Notes under the pieces: model-generated
Told to the model about the DNA's origin: nothing
Seen by the model: only the letters and a program-made list of their open reading frames with translations
The model's database searches: none
Translations under genes and position numbers: made by a program
Part shown: positions 1 to 11,392 of the stretch, one piece after another
Numbering within the stretch: position 1 is the first letter of the stretch
How the letters are laid out: every line of letters begins with the position of its first letter
Source of the DNA: Corallococcus soli
GTDB taxonomy: Bacteria > Myxococcota > Myxococcia > Myxococcales > Myxococcaceae
Direction of reading: 5' to 3'
Length of the DNA: 64,000 nt
Assembly: GCF_014930455.1 (NCBI RefSeq)
Contig: NZ_JAAIYO010000007.1
Span: forward strand, 124,001-188,000

Positions 1-20
1 TTCGCGCGTGAGGCCACCCC

Positions 21-1607
21 ATGGACACGTCGGGTCGCGGTGACTGGAAGCGTCGCGAGGGCCTGGGCAGTGCGTTGCTCCAGATTGGCGTCGTCGCGGT
101 GGTGCTGGCCGCCGGGGTGACCTGGTACGTCCACCGCGGACAGGTGCGCCAGGAGGTGGACGCGCACCTGCGCGCGGCCCGCGCCGCGGCCCTGAAGGGC
201 AACCCGAGCGACCTGGCCATGGCGCAGCAGCAGTTGGAGACGCTCTTCACGCTCTCCCCCGACTCGCGCGACGCGCGCGCCCTGTCCGCCGACATCCAGA
301 CGGTGCTGTGGCTGGACCACCACCAGCCCGGCGCGGACGCGAAGGCGCGCGAGCAGCTGGACAGGGCGGAGGCCATGGGCTCCCGCTCCGGGGAGCGCTA
401 CGGCGCGCGCGTCCTGCTGCTCGTGGGCGAGGGCAAGACGGCCGAGGCCCAGACGCTGCTGGACGGGCTCAAGGCGCAGGGCGCCAACAGCCCCAAACTG
501 ACGCTCGCGCAGGCGCGGCTGCTGCAACGGCAGGGGCGGCTGTCGGAGGCCCGGCAGGCCTTCGCGCGCGCGGCGGAGGGGGCCTGGAGGGACCCGCGCT
601 TCTCCACGGCCTACGGCGAGGTCCTGCTCGACGAGGGGCTGTTCCCCCAGGCGGTGGAGGCCTTCTCGCGGGCCACCTCCGCGAACCCGGACCACCTGCT
701 GTCGAAGGTGACGTCCGCGCTGGCGCAGCTGTACGCGGGCAGGAACCCGGACGGCGTGAAGGTGACGCTGGACGAGCTGCGCACGCGCGGCAAGGAGCTG
801 ACGCCCGCGCTGAAGGCCCGCCTCGCGGTGGCCCAGGCGGAGGTGGCGCTGGCGAGGGGCGCGCCCGACGAAGCCCTCCCGCTGACGGACGCGGCGCTCA
901 AGGACTCGCCGGACGAACACTACGCCCTCTTCACGCGGGCGCGCGCGCTGGCGGCGAAGCGCGCCCCGGAGGCCCGCGCGGCCTTCGAGGCGGCCGTGGC
1001 GAAGCATCCCACCGCGCCCCTGCTGGCCCTGGACGGCGCGCGCCTGCTCCAGGCCCAGGGGGACGGCGAGGGCGCGCTGGCGCTGCTGGAGACCTACGAG
1101 AAGACCTTCCGCGACGTGAAGGTGGGCACCTCGGACGGCAAGTCGGTGGCGGCGCTGGACCGGGATGACCGGTACTGGCTGGCGCGCGGCGGGGTGATGG
1201 AGCTGGCGGGCCGGCAGGACGACGCGCTCGCGGCCTATGACAAGGCGCTGGCGGCGCGCGGCGTGGGGCTGGCGAAGGCGCAGTACGCCAAGGGCGCGCT
1301 GCTGCTCGCGCGCAAGGACTTCGAGGGCGCCCGGGCGCTGCTGTCCGCCGTGGCCCCGGACACCGGCGCGGGCAGCATGCCGGAGGCGTACGCGGCGCTG
1401 GGTGAGCTGCTCTTCGCCCAGGGCGACTTCGCCGCCGGGTGCCAGCAGCACTACTTCGCCCTCGTGCGCGCCCGGGCCCAGGGCACGCCGCCGGAGCTCA
1501 TCGCCACGAAGGCCAACGACATCAAGAAGCGCCTGGAGACGTCCGGCCAGCCCGCCATGGCCAAGGCGTGGCTCACGGAGGCCGGGCCGCTGTTCCAGCA
1601 GAACTAG
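21..1607 (+). CDS. Membrane-anchored TPR repeat protein
   Basis: The 528-residue product has a short charged N-terminus, one transmembrane segment at about residues 20-40, and then an Ala/Leu/Arg-rich helical body of degenerate TPR-like repeats spaced about 34 residues apart (for example LLARKDFEGARALL near residue 440). The topology suggests a single-pass inner-membrane protein with a large soluble repeat domain that acts as a protein-interaction scaffold. No catalytic motif is visible and the binding partner cannot be named. The ATG at 21 is the first in-frame start in the window. It follows a TGA at 9-11 that could end an upstream gene just outside the window, so it may belong to an operon cut by the left edge. 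It converges on the next gene with a perfect hairpin between them. The TPR assignment is confident; the role is unknown. Confidence 0.8.
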   Translation: MDTSGRGDWKRREGLGSALLQIGVVAVVLAAGVTWYVHRGQVRQEVDAHLRAARAAALKGNPSDLAMAQQQLETLFTLSPDSRDARALSADIQTVLWLDHHQPGADAKAREQLDRAEAMGSRSGERYGARVLLLVGEGKTAEAQTLLDGLKAQGANSPKLTLAQARLLQRQGRLSEARQAFARAAEGAWRDPRFSTAYGEVLLDEGLFPQAVEAFSRATSANPDHLLSKVTSALAQLYAGRNPDGVKVTLDELRTRGKELTPALKARLAVAQAEVALARGAPDEALPLTDAALKDSPDEHYALFTRARALAAKRAPEARAAFEAAVAKHPTAPLLALDGARLLQAQGDGEGALALLETYEKTFRDVKVGTSDGKSVAALDRDDRYWLARGGVMELAGRQDDALAAYDKALAARGVGLAKAQYAKGALLLARKDFEGARALLSAVAPDTGAGSMPEAYAALGELLFAQGDFAAGCQQHYFALVRARAQGTPPELIATKANDIKKRLETSGQPAMAKAWLTEAGPLFQQN

Positions 1608-1623
1608 CGCGCGCCGGAGGCGT

Positions 1624-1650
1624 CATGCCTGGGACGTGCTCCCAGGCATG
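1624..1650. terminator. Perfect hairpin between convergent genes
   Basis: An 11-bp perfect inverted repeat (CATGCCTGGGA / TCCCAGGCATG) encloses a 5-nt loop, CGTGC. It lies 17 nt past the stop of the TPR gene and 18 nt past the stop of the convergent NTF2-like gene, so it could terminate both. No T-tract follows on either strand, so it would act as an atypical or Rho-assisted terminator. Confidence 0.6.
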
Positions 1651-1667
1651 CTCGCCGGCCGCGAGCG

Positions 1668-2159
1668 CTACAGGAGTTCGGAGGGGTCCAACCGGCGCTG
1701 CTTCGCCTTCATCACGCGCCACTCCCCGTCGGCTTCCTTCTCGAAGACGCCCTCGATGGAGTAGGCGTTGAGGACGCTGTCGCGCGCCAGGTCCTCCAGC
1801 TTGTCCGCCTGCGAGCGGCCGAAGATGAAGCGCGCCTCGAAGTCGGCCTGCGTGGGCGTCACCTCGTGCACCTGGATGTCGGTGGTGAAGATGCGGACCC
1901 ACTGACCGCGCAGCACCTGCGCGGCCAGGATGCGGTGCACGTCCTGGCGGCTCCAGCCGTCCGTCGTCTTGAAGCGCTCGGACACGCCCTCCATCACCCC
2001 GCCGACGTCCTTCTCCTCCGCGGAGCGCGTCATCGCGATGATGCGCCGGGTGACCGCGTCCTTCACCCCCGGCTCCTCCCGGGGCCAGAGGAAGAGCACC
2101 AGCCCGGCGGCCAACAGCGCCGCCATGCCGCTCACCACCCGCGAGCGCGTCACCACCAT
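1668..2159 (-). CDS. NTF2-like (SnoaL/DUF4440-type) membrane-anchored protein
   Basis: This 163-residue protein has an N-terminal hydrophobic segment (about residues 8-25, ending at WPREEP) that is probably an uncleaved anchor. A compact domain of about 130 residues follows. Its pattern, an early helix with the VMEGVSERFKT stretch, a WSRQDVHRIL segment and a closing strand EWRVMKAKQRRLDPSELL, resembles NTF2-like folds that bind small ligands or act as accessory domains. No catalytic residues can be assigned. The ATG lies one base after the stop of the upstream cNMP gene, so the two are almost certainly co-transcribed and translationally coupled. It is the last gene of a leftward three-gene unit with the FHA-TPR and cNMP proteins. 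The fold call is by pattern only. Confidence 0.65.
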   Translation of the reverse strand: MVVTRSRVVSGMAALLAAGLVLFLWPREEPGVKDAVTRRIIAMTRSAEEKDVGGVMEGVSERFKTTDGWSRQDVHRILAAQVLRGQWVRIFTTDIQVHEVTPTQADFEARFIFGRSQADKLEDLARDSVLNAYSIEGVFEKEADGEWRVMKAKQRRLDPSELL

Positions 2160-2160
2160 C

Positions 2161-3498
2161 TCAGGCCGCCCCGGTTTCCGGCTCCAGCATCATGTCGTCC
2201 GCGTCGATGATCTCCAGCGGACGCAGCGCTTCGCCAATCTGCTTCAGGCGCCGGTCGGACAGCTGCTCCAGGTACGTGCGGATGTTGGGGAAGGCCTGCA
2301 CCAGTTGGTGGAAGGCGTTGCGCTCCAGGTACGCCGACGCCGTCTTGCGCGGCACCAGCACCGTGGCCGTGGCGCGCAGGCCGGTGAGGAGCGAAATCTC
2401 TCCCGCCACCTCGCCCTCGCGCAGCACGCCCAGCGTCACCACGCCGCCCGCCGGGTCCTCCTTCTGGACCACCAGCTCTCCGGCCAGCACCAGGAAGAGC
2501 CCCGGCGAGTGCTCGCCCTCCACCAGCACCTTCTCGCCGGCCTGGAGGGGCCGGAAGGTGAAGCGCTGGAAGAGCGCGCCCCGCTCCGACTCCGGGAGCT
2601 GCTGGAACAGGGGCGAGTTCGCCATCAGGTTGCGCATCATGCGCTGCTGGGCGAAGTCCGCCAGCAGCTGTGGCACCGCCGGGTGGCTCTTGGCCACCGC
2701 GTTGAGGTGCTCGCGGCGGATTTCAAAGACCTCCGAGTCCGACACCGCCGTCACCGTGGCGGTGGGCGCCGCGCCCGTCAGCAGCGCCAGCTCCCCGAAG
2801 ATGGACCCGCCGCCCAGGAAGCCCAGGGTGCGGTCCTCGCCCTCCGCCTTGCGCGTCACCTCCGCCTTGCCCGCGACCAGCACGTACAGGTGGTCGTCCG
2901 GCTCTCCCTCGCGGCTGATGACCTCCTCCGCCTTGATGGTGCGCCACACCATGCGCCCCACCAGGTCGATGAACGCCTCCCGGTCCAGGTCCGCGAACAG
3001 CGGCAGCGGCGGCCGGCCCTGGGGGTCGGCGGTGCCGCCGGTGTCCGGCGCGGCCAGCACTTCGATGGCGCGGTTGGACAGCTCCTCGCCCAGCAGGCCC
3101 ATCAGGTCCGTGTCCACCTTGCCGTCATACAGGTGCTCCGGCGGCAGGGGCGGCGGCACCGCGGCGCGGCCCCGGGCGTGGCGCGCGGCGCGCGAGTGCA
3201 CCCGCGCCAGCGTCTCCTTCAGGCGCCGCTCGTTCGGCGACAGCTCCAGCGCCAGCTTGCACGCGGCCATCGCGCTCAACAGGTAGTCGCGGCGCAGCAG
3301 GCCCTCCGCGCACGCGTGGTACGCGGTGACGGCGCGCTCGCGCTCCCCCAGCTCCGCCAGGCACCGGGAGGCCAGCATGCGCGAGCGATGGTCCGCGGGC
3401 ACCCGACGCACGGCCTCCGCGAAGGCGGCGAGGGCGCGCTCGAACTGGCGCTCCTCGAACAGGTCCATGCCCAGCTCACGCAACGACGACTCACTCAT
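2161..3498 (-). CDS. TPR protein with two cyclic-nucleotide-binding-like domains
   Basis: The 445-residue protein has TPR-like helices (residues about 1-85), then two tandem cNMP-binding (CAP_ED) beta-roll domains, roughly 150-275 and 285-420. Each contains a phosphate-binding-cassette stretch: FGELALLTG in the first and AGEISLLTG in the second. The Arg that normally contacts the cyclic phosphate is not at its canonical place in either (AAPTATV and LRATATV), so ligand binding is uncertain. An upstream in-frame ATG would add 17 residues, but the start at 3498 has a GGAG-type ribosome site seven bases ahead and gives the sensible N-terminus MSESSLREL. There is no DNA-binding domain, so it is probably a cytoplasmic signalling adaptor. 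It sits 66 nt after the FHA-TPR gene and 1 nt before the NTF2-like gene. Confidence 0.85.
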   Translation of the reverse strand: MSESSLRELGMDLFEERQFERALAAFAEAVRRVPADHRSRMLASRCLAELGERERAVTAYHACAEGLLRRDYLLSAMAACKLALELSPNERRLKETLARVHSRAARHARGRAAVPPPLPPEHLYDGKVDTDLMGLLGEELSNRAIEVLAAPDTGGTADPQGRPPLPLFADLDREAFIDLVGRMVWRTIKAEEVISREGEPDDHLYVLVAGKAEVTRKAEGEDRTLGFLGGGSIFGELALLTGAAPTATVTAVSDSEVFEIRREHLNAVAKSHPAVPQLLADFAQQRMMRNLMANSPLFQQLPESERGALFQRFTFRPLQAGEKVLVEGEHSPGLFLVLAGELVVQKEDPAGGVVTLGVLREGEVAGEISLLTGLRATATVLVPRKTASAYLERNAFHQLVQAFPNIRTYLEQLSDRRLKQIGEALRPLEIIDADDMMLEPETGAA

Positions 3499-3564
3499 CC
3501 ATGTCTCCAGACCCACCACGACGAACCAAAAACCAACGAGGCCGCCCACCGGCGGCCGGGGGCG

Positions 3565-5622
3565 CTACGAACCGCCGGCCTTCTGCAGCTCGCTCAGCGC
3601 CATCTCCGCCTTGCGCTTCACGTCCGACCCCTCCGCGGACGACTCGATGACGATCTTGAACGTCTCCGTCGCCATCGAAGGGTCGCGGTCACGAGCGATG
3701 TACGCCGACAGGTACAGCTCTTCCACCTTCTTCTGCAGCTCGTCCAGCCCGTTCCTGGCGCGCGAGTCGCCGGGGTTGAGGCGCAGGGCCTCCCGGAAGC
3801 TGCGGCCCGCCGCCGGGTACTCCTTGCGCTTGAAGGCGGACTGCCCCGCCGCCACCGACGCGGACGCCAGCTCGTTGTCGAGCGTGTCTCCCAGCGAGCC
3901 CGCGAAGCCGATCTGCCGGTACACCTCCGCCGCGCGGCGCAGGGGCTTCACGGAGGCCTCCAGCGCGTTGCTCTCGTACTTCTTCTGGCCTTCCTCGAAG
4001 GCGGAGCGGAACTGGGGGATGAGCTTCTTGAGCGCCCGGGCCCGGGCCTGCACGTCCGCCTCCGCCCGGTACTTGTCCATCACCCGGTCCACCTCCAGCG
4101 TCGCGCGCTGGAAGTCCCCGCCGTTGAAGCGGCGCTCCACGTCCTCGAAGGCCTGCTCCACGAACTGCGCGCGCCGCTGCTTCGCGTTCTCCGCCGCCGC
4201 GGCCCGGTTGGCGCCGGCCTGTCGCACCGCCTGCGCCGCCTCCCTGGCGAGCGCCGCGTCCAGCTCCGCCAGCCGCGTCTCGTAGGGGGGACGGGTGTCC
4301 TCCTGGAGCTGCGGGATGAGCGTGCGGACCTGCTCCGCGTCGCGCGCCGTCAGCGCCGCCTCCACCAGCCCCACGGTGTAGGCCTGCTCCTTCGTCTCCA
4401 GCTCCTTCTTGAGCTCGTCGCGCTCCGCGTCCGTCCGCGCGGTGCCCTCCGGCGTGTTGCCCAGCCGGGCGCGCGCGTCGTCGTAGCGGTTCTCCGCGAT
4501 GAGGCCGCGCGCCTCCTTGAAGGCCTCCACGATGTCCTGCAGCCGCTGCGCGCCCTTGCCCACGCCGTCCGCGTCGATGCCGGCGTGCACCTTCTCCGCC
4601 TCCGCGGCGAAGCGCACGGCGTCCGGGTACTCGCCGTCACGCACCTTGTCGCGCGCCTTCTGCATCAGCTCCGTGGCGCGCTTCAGGCTGGGGTTCTCCG
4701 GCGGAGGCGGCGGCGGTCCACCGCGCCCCGACATCGCCAGGCCCACCATCATCAGCACCACCACCGTGCCGACGACGGCGGCGCCCACCTTCATCTTGAA
4801 GTCGAACTTGATGCCCTCGCGCGCCGGGGAGCGCACCGGACGTGGCCGGGGGACGCCCGCCTTGCGCGCCTTCTCGTCGCGCATCAGGTCCGCGAGCTTG
4901 TAGTTCGCGTTCGTCTTCTCATCCAGGCGCGGGTCCTTCTTCTGCTCCTCCTGCTTCTTCTTCTCCGCGTCGTCCTCGCCGGACTCCGCCTTGGCGCGCA
5001 TCTCCTTGATGAGCTCGCCCTCGTCCACGAACCTCAGGCGCGTCTTGCCCACGGAGATCTCATCCCCGTGCTTGAGGATGCACTCGTCGACCTTCTGGTC
5101 GTTCACCTGGGTGCCGCTGATGCCGCCCAGGTCGCGCATCACGACGCCGCTCTCGCCATAGACGAGCTCGATGTGGCGCCGGGACACCGTCTGGTCGCCC
5201 AGGGCGAAGTCGCAGTCCTTGCTGCGCCCCAGCACCATGCGCACGCCCTTGAAGCGCTTCTTGCGCCCCTTGTCGGGCCCGTCCAGCACCAGCACCAGCA
5301 CGGGGGGACCGGCGCGCGTCGTCTCGGAGTTGTCCTCGTCCTCCTCCGGGGCCTCCTCCGCCTCCGGGCGCACGTCCGCGATGGACGCCACCCGCGTCTC
5401 ACCCGTGCGCGAGCGCTGCGGCTCCGCCTCACCGTACAGCTCCGGGTCTCCGCCCTCATCCATCCCCTCTTCGCCCGACAGGGGCGCGGACCAGTCTTCG
5501 TCCGGGACGGCCACGCGGCGGGAGTCCCCACCGGCGGGAGATTTGGGACGGCGTTCCGCCGTCGAGCCACCGGAACGGCCGGTGCCCGAACGCGACGACG
5601 GTGATGGACGGCGAGGAGGCAT
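3565..5622 (-). CDS. FHA domain / transmembrane / TPR coiled-coil protein
   Basis: The 685-residue product starts with about 100 disordered, charged residues. An FHA phosphothreonine-binding domain follows at about 106-200, with the conserved GRS (132-134), SRRH (147-150) and Asn174. A Lys/Glu-rich linker leads to one transmembrane helix at about 279-297 and a Pro run. The rest is a long, mostly helical C-terminal region with TPR-like repeats near the end (AGQSAFKRKEYPAAGRSF...). With FHA in the cytoplasm and repeats across the inner membrane, it looks like a transmembrane adaptor that reads Ser/Thr phosphorylation, which is abundant in myxobacteria because of their many eukaryotic-type kinases. 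It is the first gene of the leftward operon and is transcribed divergently from tldD. The domain calls are firm; the partner is unknown. Confidence 0.85.
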   Translation of the reverse strand: MPPRRPSPSSRSGTGRSGGSTAERRPKSPAGGDSRRVAVPDEDWSAPLSGEEGMDEGGDPELYGEAEPQRSRTGETRVASIADVRPEAEEAPEEDEDNSETTRAGPPVLVLVLDGPDKGRKKRFKGVRMVLGRSKDCDFALGDQTVSRRHIELVYGESGVVMRDLGGISGTQVNDQKVDECILKHGDEISVGKTRLRFVDEGELIKEMRAKAESGEDDAEKKKQEEQKKDPRLDEKTNANYKLADLMRDEKARKAGVPRPRPVRSPAREGIKFDFKMKVGAAVVGTVVVLMMVGLAMSGRGGPPPPPPENPSLKRATELMQKARDKVRDGEYPDAVRFAAEAEKVHAGIDADGVGKGAQRLQDIVEAFKEARGLIAENRYDDARARLGNTPEGTARTDAERDELKKELETKEQAYTVGLVEAALTARDAEQVRTLIPQLQEDTRPPYETRLAELDAALAREAAQAVRQAGANRAAAAENAKQRRAQFVEQAFEDVERRFNGGDFQRATLEVDRVMDKYRAEADVQARARALKKLIPQFRSAFEEGQKKYESNALEASVKPLRRAAEVYRQIGFAGSLGDTLDNELASASVAAGQSAFKRKEYPAAGRSFREALRLNPGDSRARNGLDELQKKVEELYLSAYIARDRDPSMATETFKIVIESSAEGSDVKRKAEMALSELQKAGGS

Positions 5623-5668
5623 GGATGGGTCCAGGTTGAAGCGGACGCCATCTTAGAGCGCCGACCCC

Positions 5669-5692
5669 ACGGTGGGAATGCGCTCCCACCGT
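5669..5692. promoter_or_regulatory. Inverted repeat in a divergent promoter region
   Basis: A 9-bp perfect inverted repeat, ACGGTGGGA / TCCCACCGT, with a 6-nt spacer lies in the 171-nt space between the divergent FHA-TPR and tldD genes. It could be an operator serving both promoters or a transcript hairpin. No further promoter element is convincing apart from a TAGGTT hexamer near 5755, which could be the -10 for tldD. Confidence 0.35.
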
Positions 5693-5793
5693 TCCTTTCA
5701 GGGAAGACCGGGCCCCCGCGGACCGTTGGCCCGCAACGCCACCCCGTCCCGATGTAGGTTTACCCCATCCCCGCTCCCTCACGAGACACGCCC

Positions 5794-7278
<1,485 letters not shown>

Positions 7279-7306
7279 AGGCCGGCTCTTTCGAGGGAAC
7301 GACAAC

Positions 7307-8653
7307 GTGAACTACGAACAGCTCGCGAAGAAGATCGTCCAGCGCGCCGTGAAGCGGGGCGCCAAGCAGGCCGAAGCGTATCTGGAGGTGGGCCGCCAGA
7401 GCAGCGTGCGCGTCCGCGAAGGCCAGATTGAAGACCTCACGGAGGCCACCAGCAAGGGCGTGGGCGTGCGCGTCTTCGTCAAGGACCGGCTGGGCTTCGC
7501 GTACACCTCCGACTTCACCCCCGCCGGGCTGGAGCGCGTGGTGGATCTGGCCGTGCAACTGGCGGAAGCCGCCGCGCCCAGCAAGTTGAACGGCCTGCCG
7601 TCCGCGAAGGACCTGGGCAAGCGGGGCGACACCGGCCTGCTCTTCGACCCGAAGGTCGCGAACCTCCCCGGCGACTGGAAGATCAACGCGGCCCTGGAGG
7701 CGGAGCGCGCGGGCCGGGCCGAGGACGCGCGCGTGGCCACGTTCGACTCCGTGTCCGCGGGCGACTTCGTGTCGGAGGTGTACCTGGCCTCCAGCGAGGG
7801 CGCGACGGGCGGCTACTCCGGCACGTACGTGTACCTGGTCGCCGTCCCCGTGGCGGCACAGGACGGGCAGCTCCAGACGGGCTTCTGGCTGGACTACAAG
7901 CGCTTCTTCGACGACCTGGAGTCGCCGGAGTCCATTGGCCGGCAGGCCGCGAAGCGCGCCGTGCGCATGCTGGGCGCGAAGTCCGTCAAGACGTGCCAGG
8001 TGCCGGTGGTGTTTGATCCGCTGGTGGCCGCTAACTTCGTGCAGAACATCGCCCAGGCCGCGGACGGCAACGCCGTGTACCAGCGCTCCAGCGTCCTGGC
8101 CGCGCACGTGGGCAAGAAGCTGGCGGGCAACCACATCACGCTGGTGGATGACGGCCTGCTGCCCCGGGGGCTCGCCACCGCGCCCTTCGACGGGGAAGGC
8201 GTCCCCACCCGGCGCACCCCCATCCTGGACAAGGGCGTGCTGTCCGGCTTCCTCTACGACGCCTTCACCGCGCGCAAGGCGAAGGCGCGCACCACCGGCA
8301 ACGCGTCGCGCGGCTACAGCGCGCTGCCGGGCATCGGCACCACCAACCTCTACCTGGAGCCGGGAGCGCAGTCGCCGGAGGACATCGTCCGCCAGGTGCC
8401 CCGGGGCCTGTACGTCACCGCCCTGCTCGGCCACGGCGCGGATCCGGTGTCCGGCGACATGTCCTGCGGGGCCAACGGCCTCTGGATTGAAAACGGAGAG
8501 CTGACCCACCCGGTGCAGGAAGTCACCGTGGCGGGCAACCTCCTCCAGATGCTCAAGGACGTGGACGCGGTGGGCAGCGACCTCCAGTTCCGGGGCGGCT
8601 CGGCCGGAGCGCCCACTGTCCGCTTCCGACAGCTCACCGTCTCCGGAGCCTAG
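7307..8653 (+). CDS. pmbA: TldE/PmbA-family protease partner subunit
   Basis: The 448-residue protein is homologous along its length to TldD-type proteins (for example GVGVRVFVKDRLGFAYTSDF near residue 47, and the C-terminal half with SRGYSALPG and ALLGHGADPVSGDMSCGANG). It has no HExxxH motif, which is typical of TldE/PmbA, the non-metal-binding half of the TldD-TldE heterodimer. The GADPVSGD(M/F)S segment is characteristic of the PmbA branch. The start at 7307 is the GTG/ATG-region codon just after the GGGAACGACAAC leader and gives MNYEQLAKK. It follows tldD closely and is surely co-transcribed. Acts in the cytoplasm. Confidence 0.95.
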   Translation: MNYEQLAKKIVQRAVKRGAKQAEAYLEVGRQSSVRVREGQIEDLTEATSKGVGVRVFVKDRLGFAYTSDFTPAGLERVVDLAVQLAEAAAPSKLNGLPSAKDLGKRGDTGLLFDPKVANLPGDWKINAALEAERAGRAEDARVATFDSVSAGDFVSEVYLASSEGATGGYSGTYVYLVAVPVAAQDGQLQTGFWLDYKRFFDDLESPESIGRQAAKRAVRMLGAKSVKTCQVPVVFDPLVAANFVQNIAQAADGNAVYQRSSVLAAHVGKKLAGNHITLVDDGLLPRGLATAPFDGEGVPTRRTPILDKGVLSGFLYDAFTARKAKARTTGNASRGYSALPGIGTTNLYLEPGAQSPEDIVRQVPRGLYVTALLGHGADPVSGDMSCGANGLWIENGELTHPVQEVTVAGNLLQMLKDVDAVGSDLQFRGGSAGAPTVRFRQLTVSGA

Positions 8654-8716
8654 CCCGCGGAGCTTCGTGGCCTACGCTGACGGCCCTTCACGCTCCGGCA
8701 AGGAGGGTCCGTCCGC

Positions 8717-9727
8717 ATGGCCGCGAAGTCCGCCCGCAAGTCCGCCCCCGCGAAGTCGAAGTCGGCCACCCCGCGCAAGCCCCGGCGCAAGAAGGCCGAG
8801 CCGAAGTCGCGGGGCCTGTCCGCCTCCGACGTCGCCAGCGAGTCCGTCGCCTTCCCGGACGAGCTCCTCCAGGCGGTGCGCCAGGACGGCGGGGAGGTGC
8901 TGGCCGTCTACCGCGATCCGCTGGGCGGGCACCCCGTCGTCTTCGCCGTGCTGCCCATCGACAAGGTGGAGCCCACGCCCTACCAGCGCGACCTGTCCGA
9001 GCCCCACGTCAAGCGGCTCGCCACCGCCATGGAGCGCCTGGACCGCTTCCTGGACCCCGTCATCGCCGTGCGCGTGCAGGGCCGCTACTGGACGCCCAAC
9101 GGCAACCACCGCCTGCACGCGAGCCGCCTGCTGGGCGCGAAGTCCATCGTCGCGCTGCTGCTGCCGGAAGAGGACGTGGCCTATCAAATCCTGGCCCTCA
9201 ACACGGAGAAGGCCCACAACCTGAAGGAGCGCTCGCTGGAGGTCATCCGCATGGCGCGGGGCCTGGTGGGCGCGGGCCGCCCGGGCAGGGAGTCCGCCTA
9301 CGGGCACCTCTTCGAGGAGCCGTCCTTCCTCACCCTGGGCGCCGCCTACGAGAAGCGCCCCCGCTACTCCGCCGGCGCCTACCACCCCTTCGTCAAATTG
9401 GTGGAGGGCTTCCAGGAGCTGCCCCTGCCAGAGGCCCTGGCCCTGCGCGACGCCCGCGCGGAGCGCCTGCTGGAGCTGGACGACGCGGTGGTGGCCATCG
9501 TCGCGGCCCTGAAGGAGCGCGGCCTCCAGAGCCCGTACCTCAAGAACTTCGTCGTCGCCCGCCTCAACTTCCTGCGCTTCCGCAAGGACGGCGCGCCTCC
9601 CACCTTCGACGCCACCGTGGACCGCATGCTGGCCAGCGCGAAGCGCTTCAACGTGGACAAGGTCCGCCGCGAGGACATCGGTCGCATGGGTGGGGGCCCC
9701 CTGGAACCGGACGAAGAGCACGCCTGA
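8717..9727 (+). CDS. Stand-alone ParB/Srx-domain protein
   Basis: The 336-residue protein begins with a Lys/Arg/Ala-rich tail (residues 1-33) that could bind DNA non-specifically. A ParB N-terminal (CTP-switch/nuclease-like) domain follows at about 75-160, with IDKVEPTPYQRDLSEPHVKRL and the signature GNHR at 129-132. The remainder is helical, with an R-E-D-I-G-R-M tail. It lacks the helix-turn-helix arrangement expected of chromosomal ParB and no parA or parS is nearby, so it is not the segregation ParB. Related stand-alone ParB-like proteins are widespread and mostly uncharacterised. The ATG at 8717 is preceded by a strong AAGGAGGG site. It lies 46 nt before the response regulator and may share its transcript. 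Confidence 0.85.
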   Translation: MAAKSARKSAPAKSKSATPRKPRRKKAEPKSRGLSASDVASESVAFPDELLQAVRQDGGEVLAVYRDPLGGHPVVFAVLPIDKVEPTPYQRDLSEPHVKRLATAMERLDRFLDPVIAVRVQGRYWTPNGNHRLHASRLLGAKSIVALLLPEEDVAYQILALNTEKAHNLKERSLEVIRMARGLVGAGRPGRESAYGHLFEEPSFLTLGAAYEKRPRYSAGAYHPFVKLVEGFQELPLPEALALRDARAERLLELDDAVVAIVAALKERGLQSPYLKNFVVARLNFLRFRKDGAPPTFDATVDRMLASAKRFNVDKVRREDIGRMGGGPLEPDEEHA

Positions 9728-9773
9728 AGGGAATGGGGATTGCAGGGTGGGAGTAGAAGAGGCCTTGCACCCC

Positions 9774-11180
<1,407 letters not shown>

Positions 11181-11223
11181 GCGGCGGACTGACAGGCCGT
11201 CACACCGGCCCCCGCCCGCTTTT

Positions 11224-11234
11224 GACAAATTGTC
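11224..11234. promoter_or_regulatory. Palindrome upstream of gspC (candidate enhancer site)
   Basis: GACAA-A-TTGTC is a perfect palindrome around a central A, about 135 bp upstream of the predicted gspC transcription start. That is a suitable distance for an upstream activating site of an NtrC-type regulator. It overlaps a TTGACA-like hexamer (11222-11227), so it could alternatively be part of a sigma-70 promoter. Confidence 0.4.
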
Positions 11235-11282
11235 CGGACGCGTTGTCAGCCCCGCTCCCCTGGCCGGGCCCGCGTCCTATTC

Positions 11283-11295
11283 CGAAATAATTTCG
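11283..11295. promoter_or_regulatory. AT-rich palindrome upstream of gspC (candidate operator)
   Basis: CGAAAT-A-ATTTCG is a perfect 13-bp palindrome in an AT-rich island within very GC-rich DNA. It is centred about 75 bp upstream of the predicted gspC start site and 60 bp (about six helical turns) from the palindrome at 11224-11234. The helical phasing suggests both could be bound by one regulator. This is unproven. Confidence 0.4.
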
Positions 11296-11337
11296 CGTAC
11301 TTGACCGTAAGTCCTGGGTTTCCCACCCGCCCAGCGA

Positions 11338-11353
11338 TGGCACCTGCCTTGCT
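11338..11353 (+). promoter_or_regulatory. Sigma-54 (-24/-12) promoter of the T2SS operon
   Basis: TGGCACC-TGCC-TTGCT matches the sigma-54 consensus TGGCACG-N4-TTGCW at every position except the seventh. The invariant GG (11339-11340) and GC (11351-11352) have the required 12-base offset. Transcription would start near 11364, leaving a leader of about 29 nt with a GGAAG ribosome site before the gspC ATG at 11393. The gene immediately upstream encodes a sigma-54 activator. Confidence 0.75.
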
Positions 11354-11392
11354 CACGGTCCCATGTGGGGCTGGCTTTCTCCCGGAAGCGTG

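Noticed and set aside
1930-5604. A 1224-codon open frame on the plus strand opposite the FHA-TPR and cNMP genes
   Set aside because: It is antisense to two genes with clear domains, has Arg/His/Leu-rich low-complexity translation, and no ribosome site. It arises from the GC-rich codon bias of the real strand.
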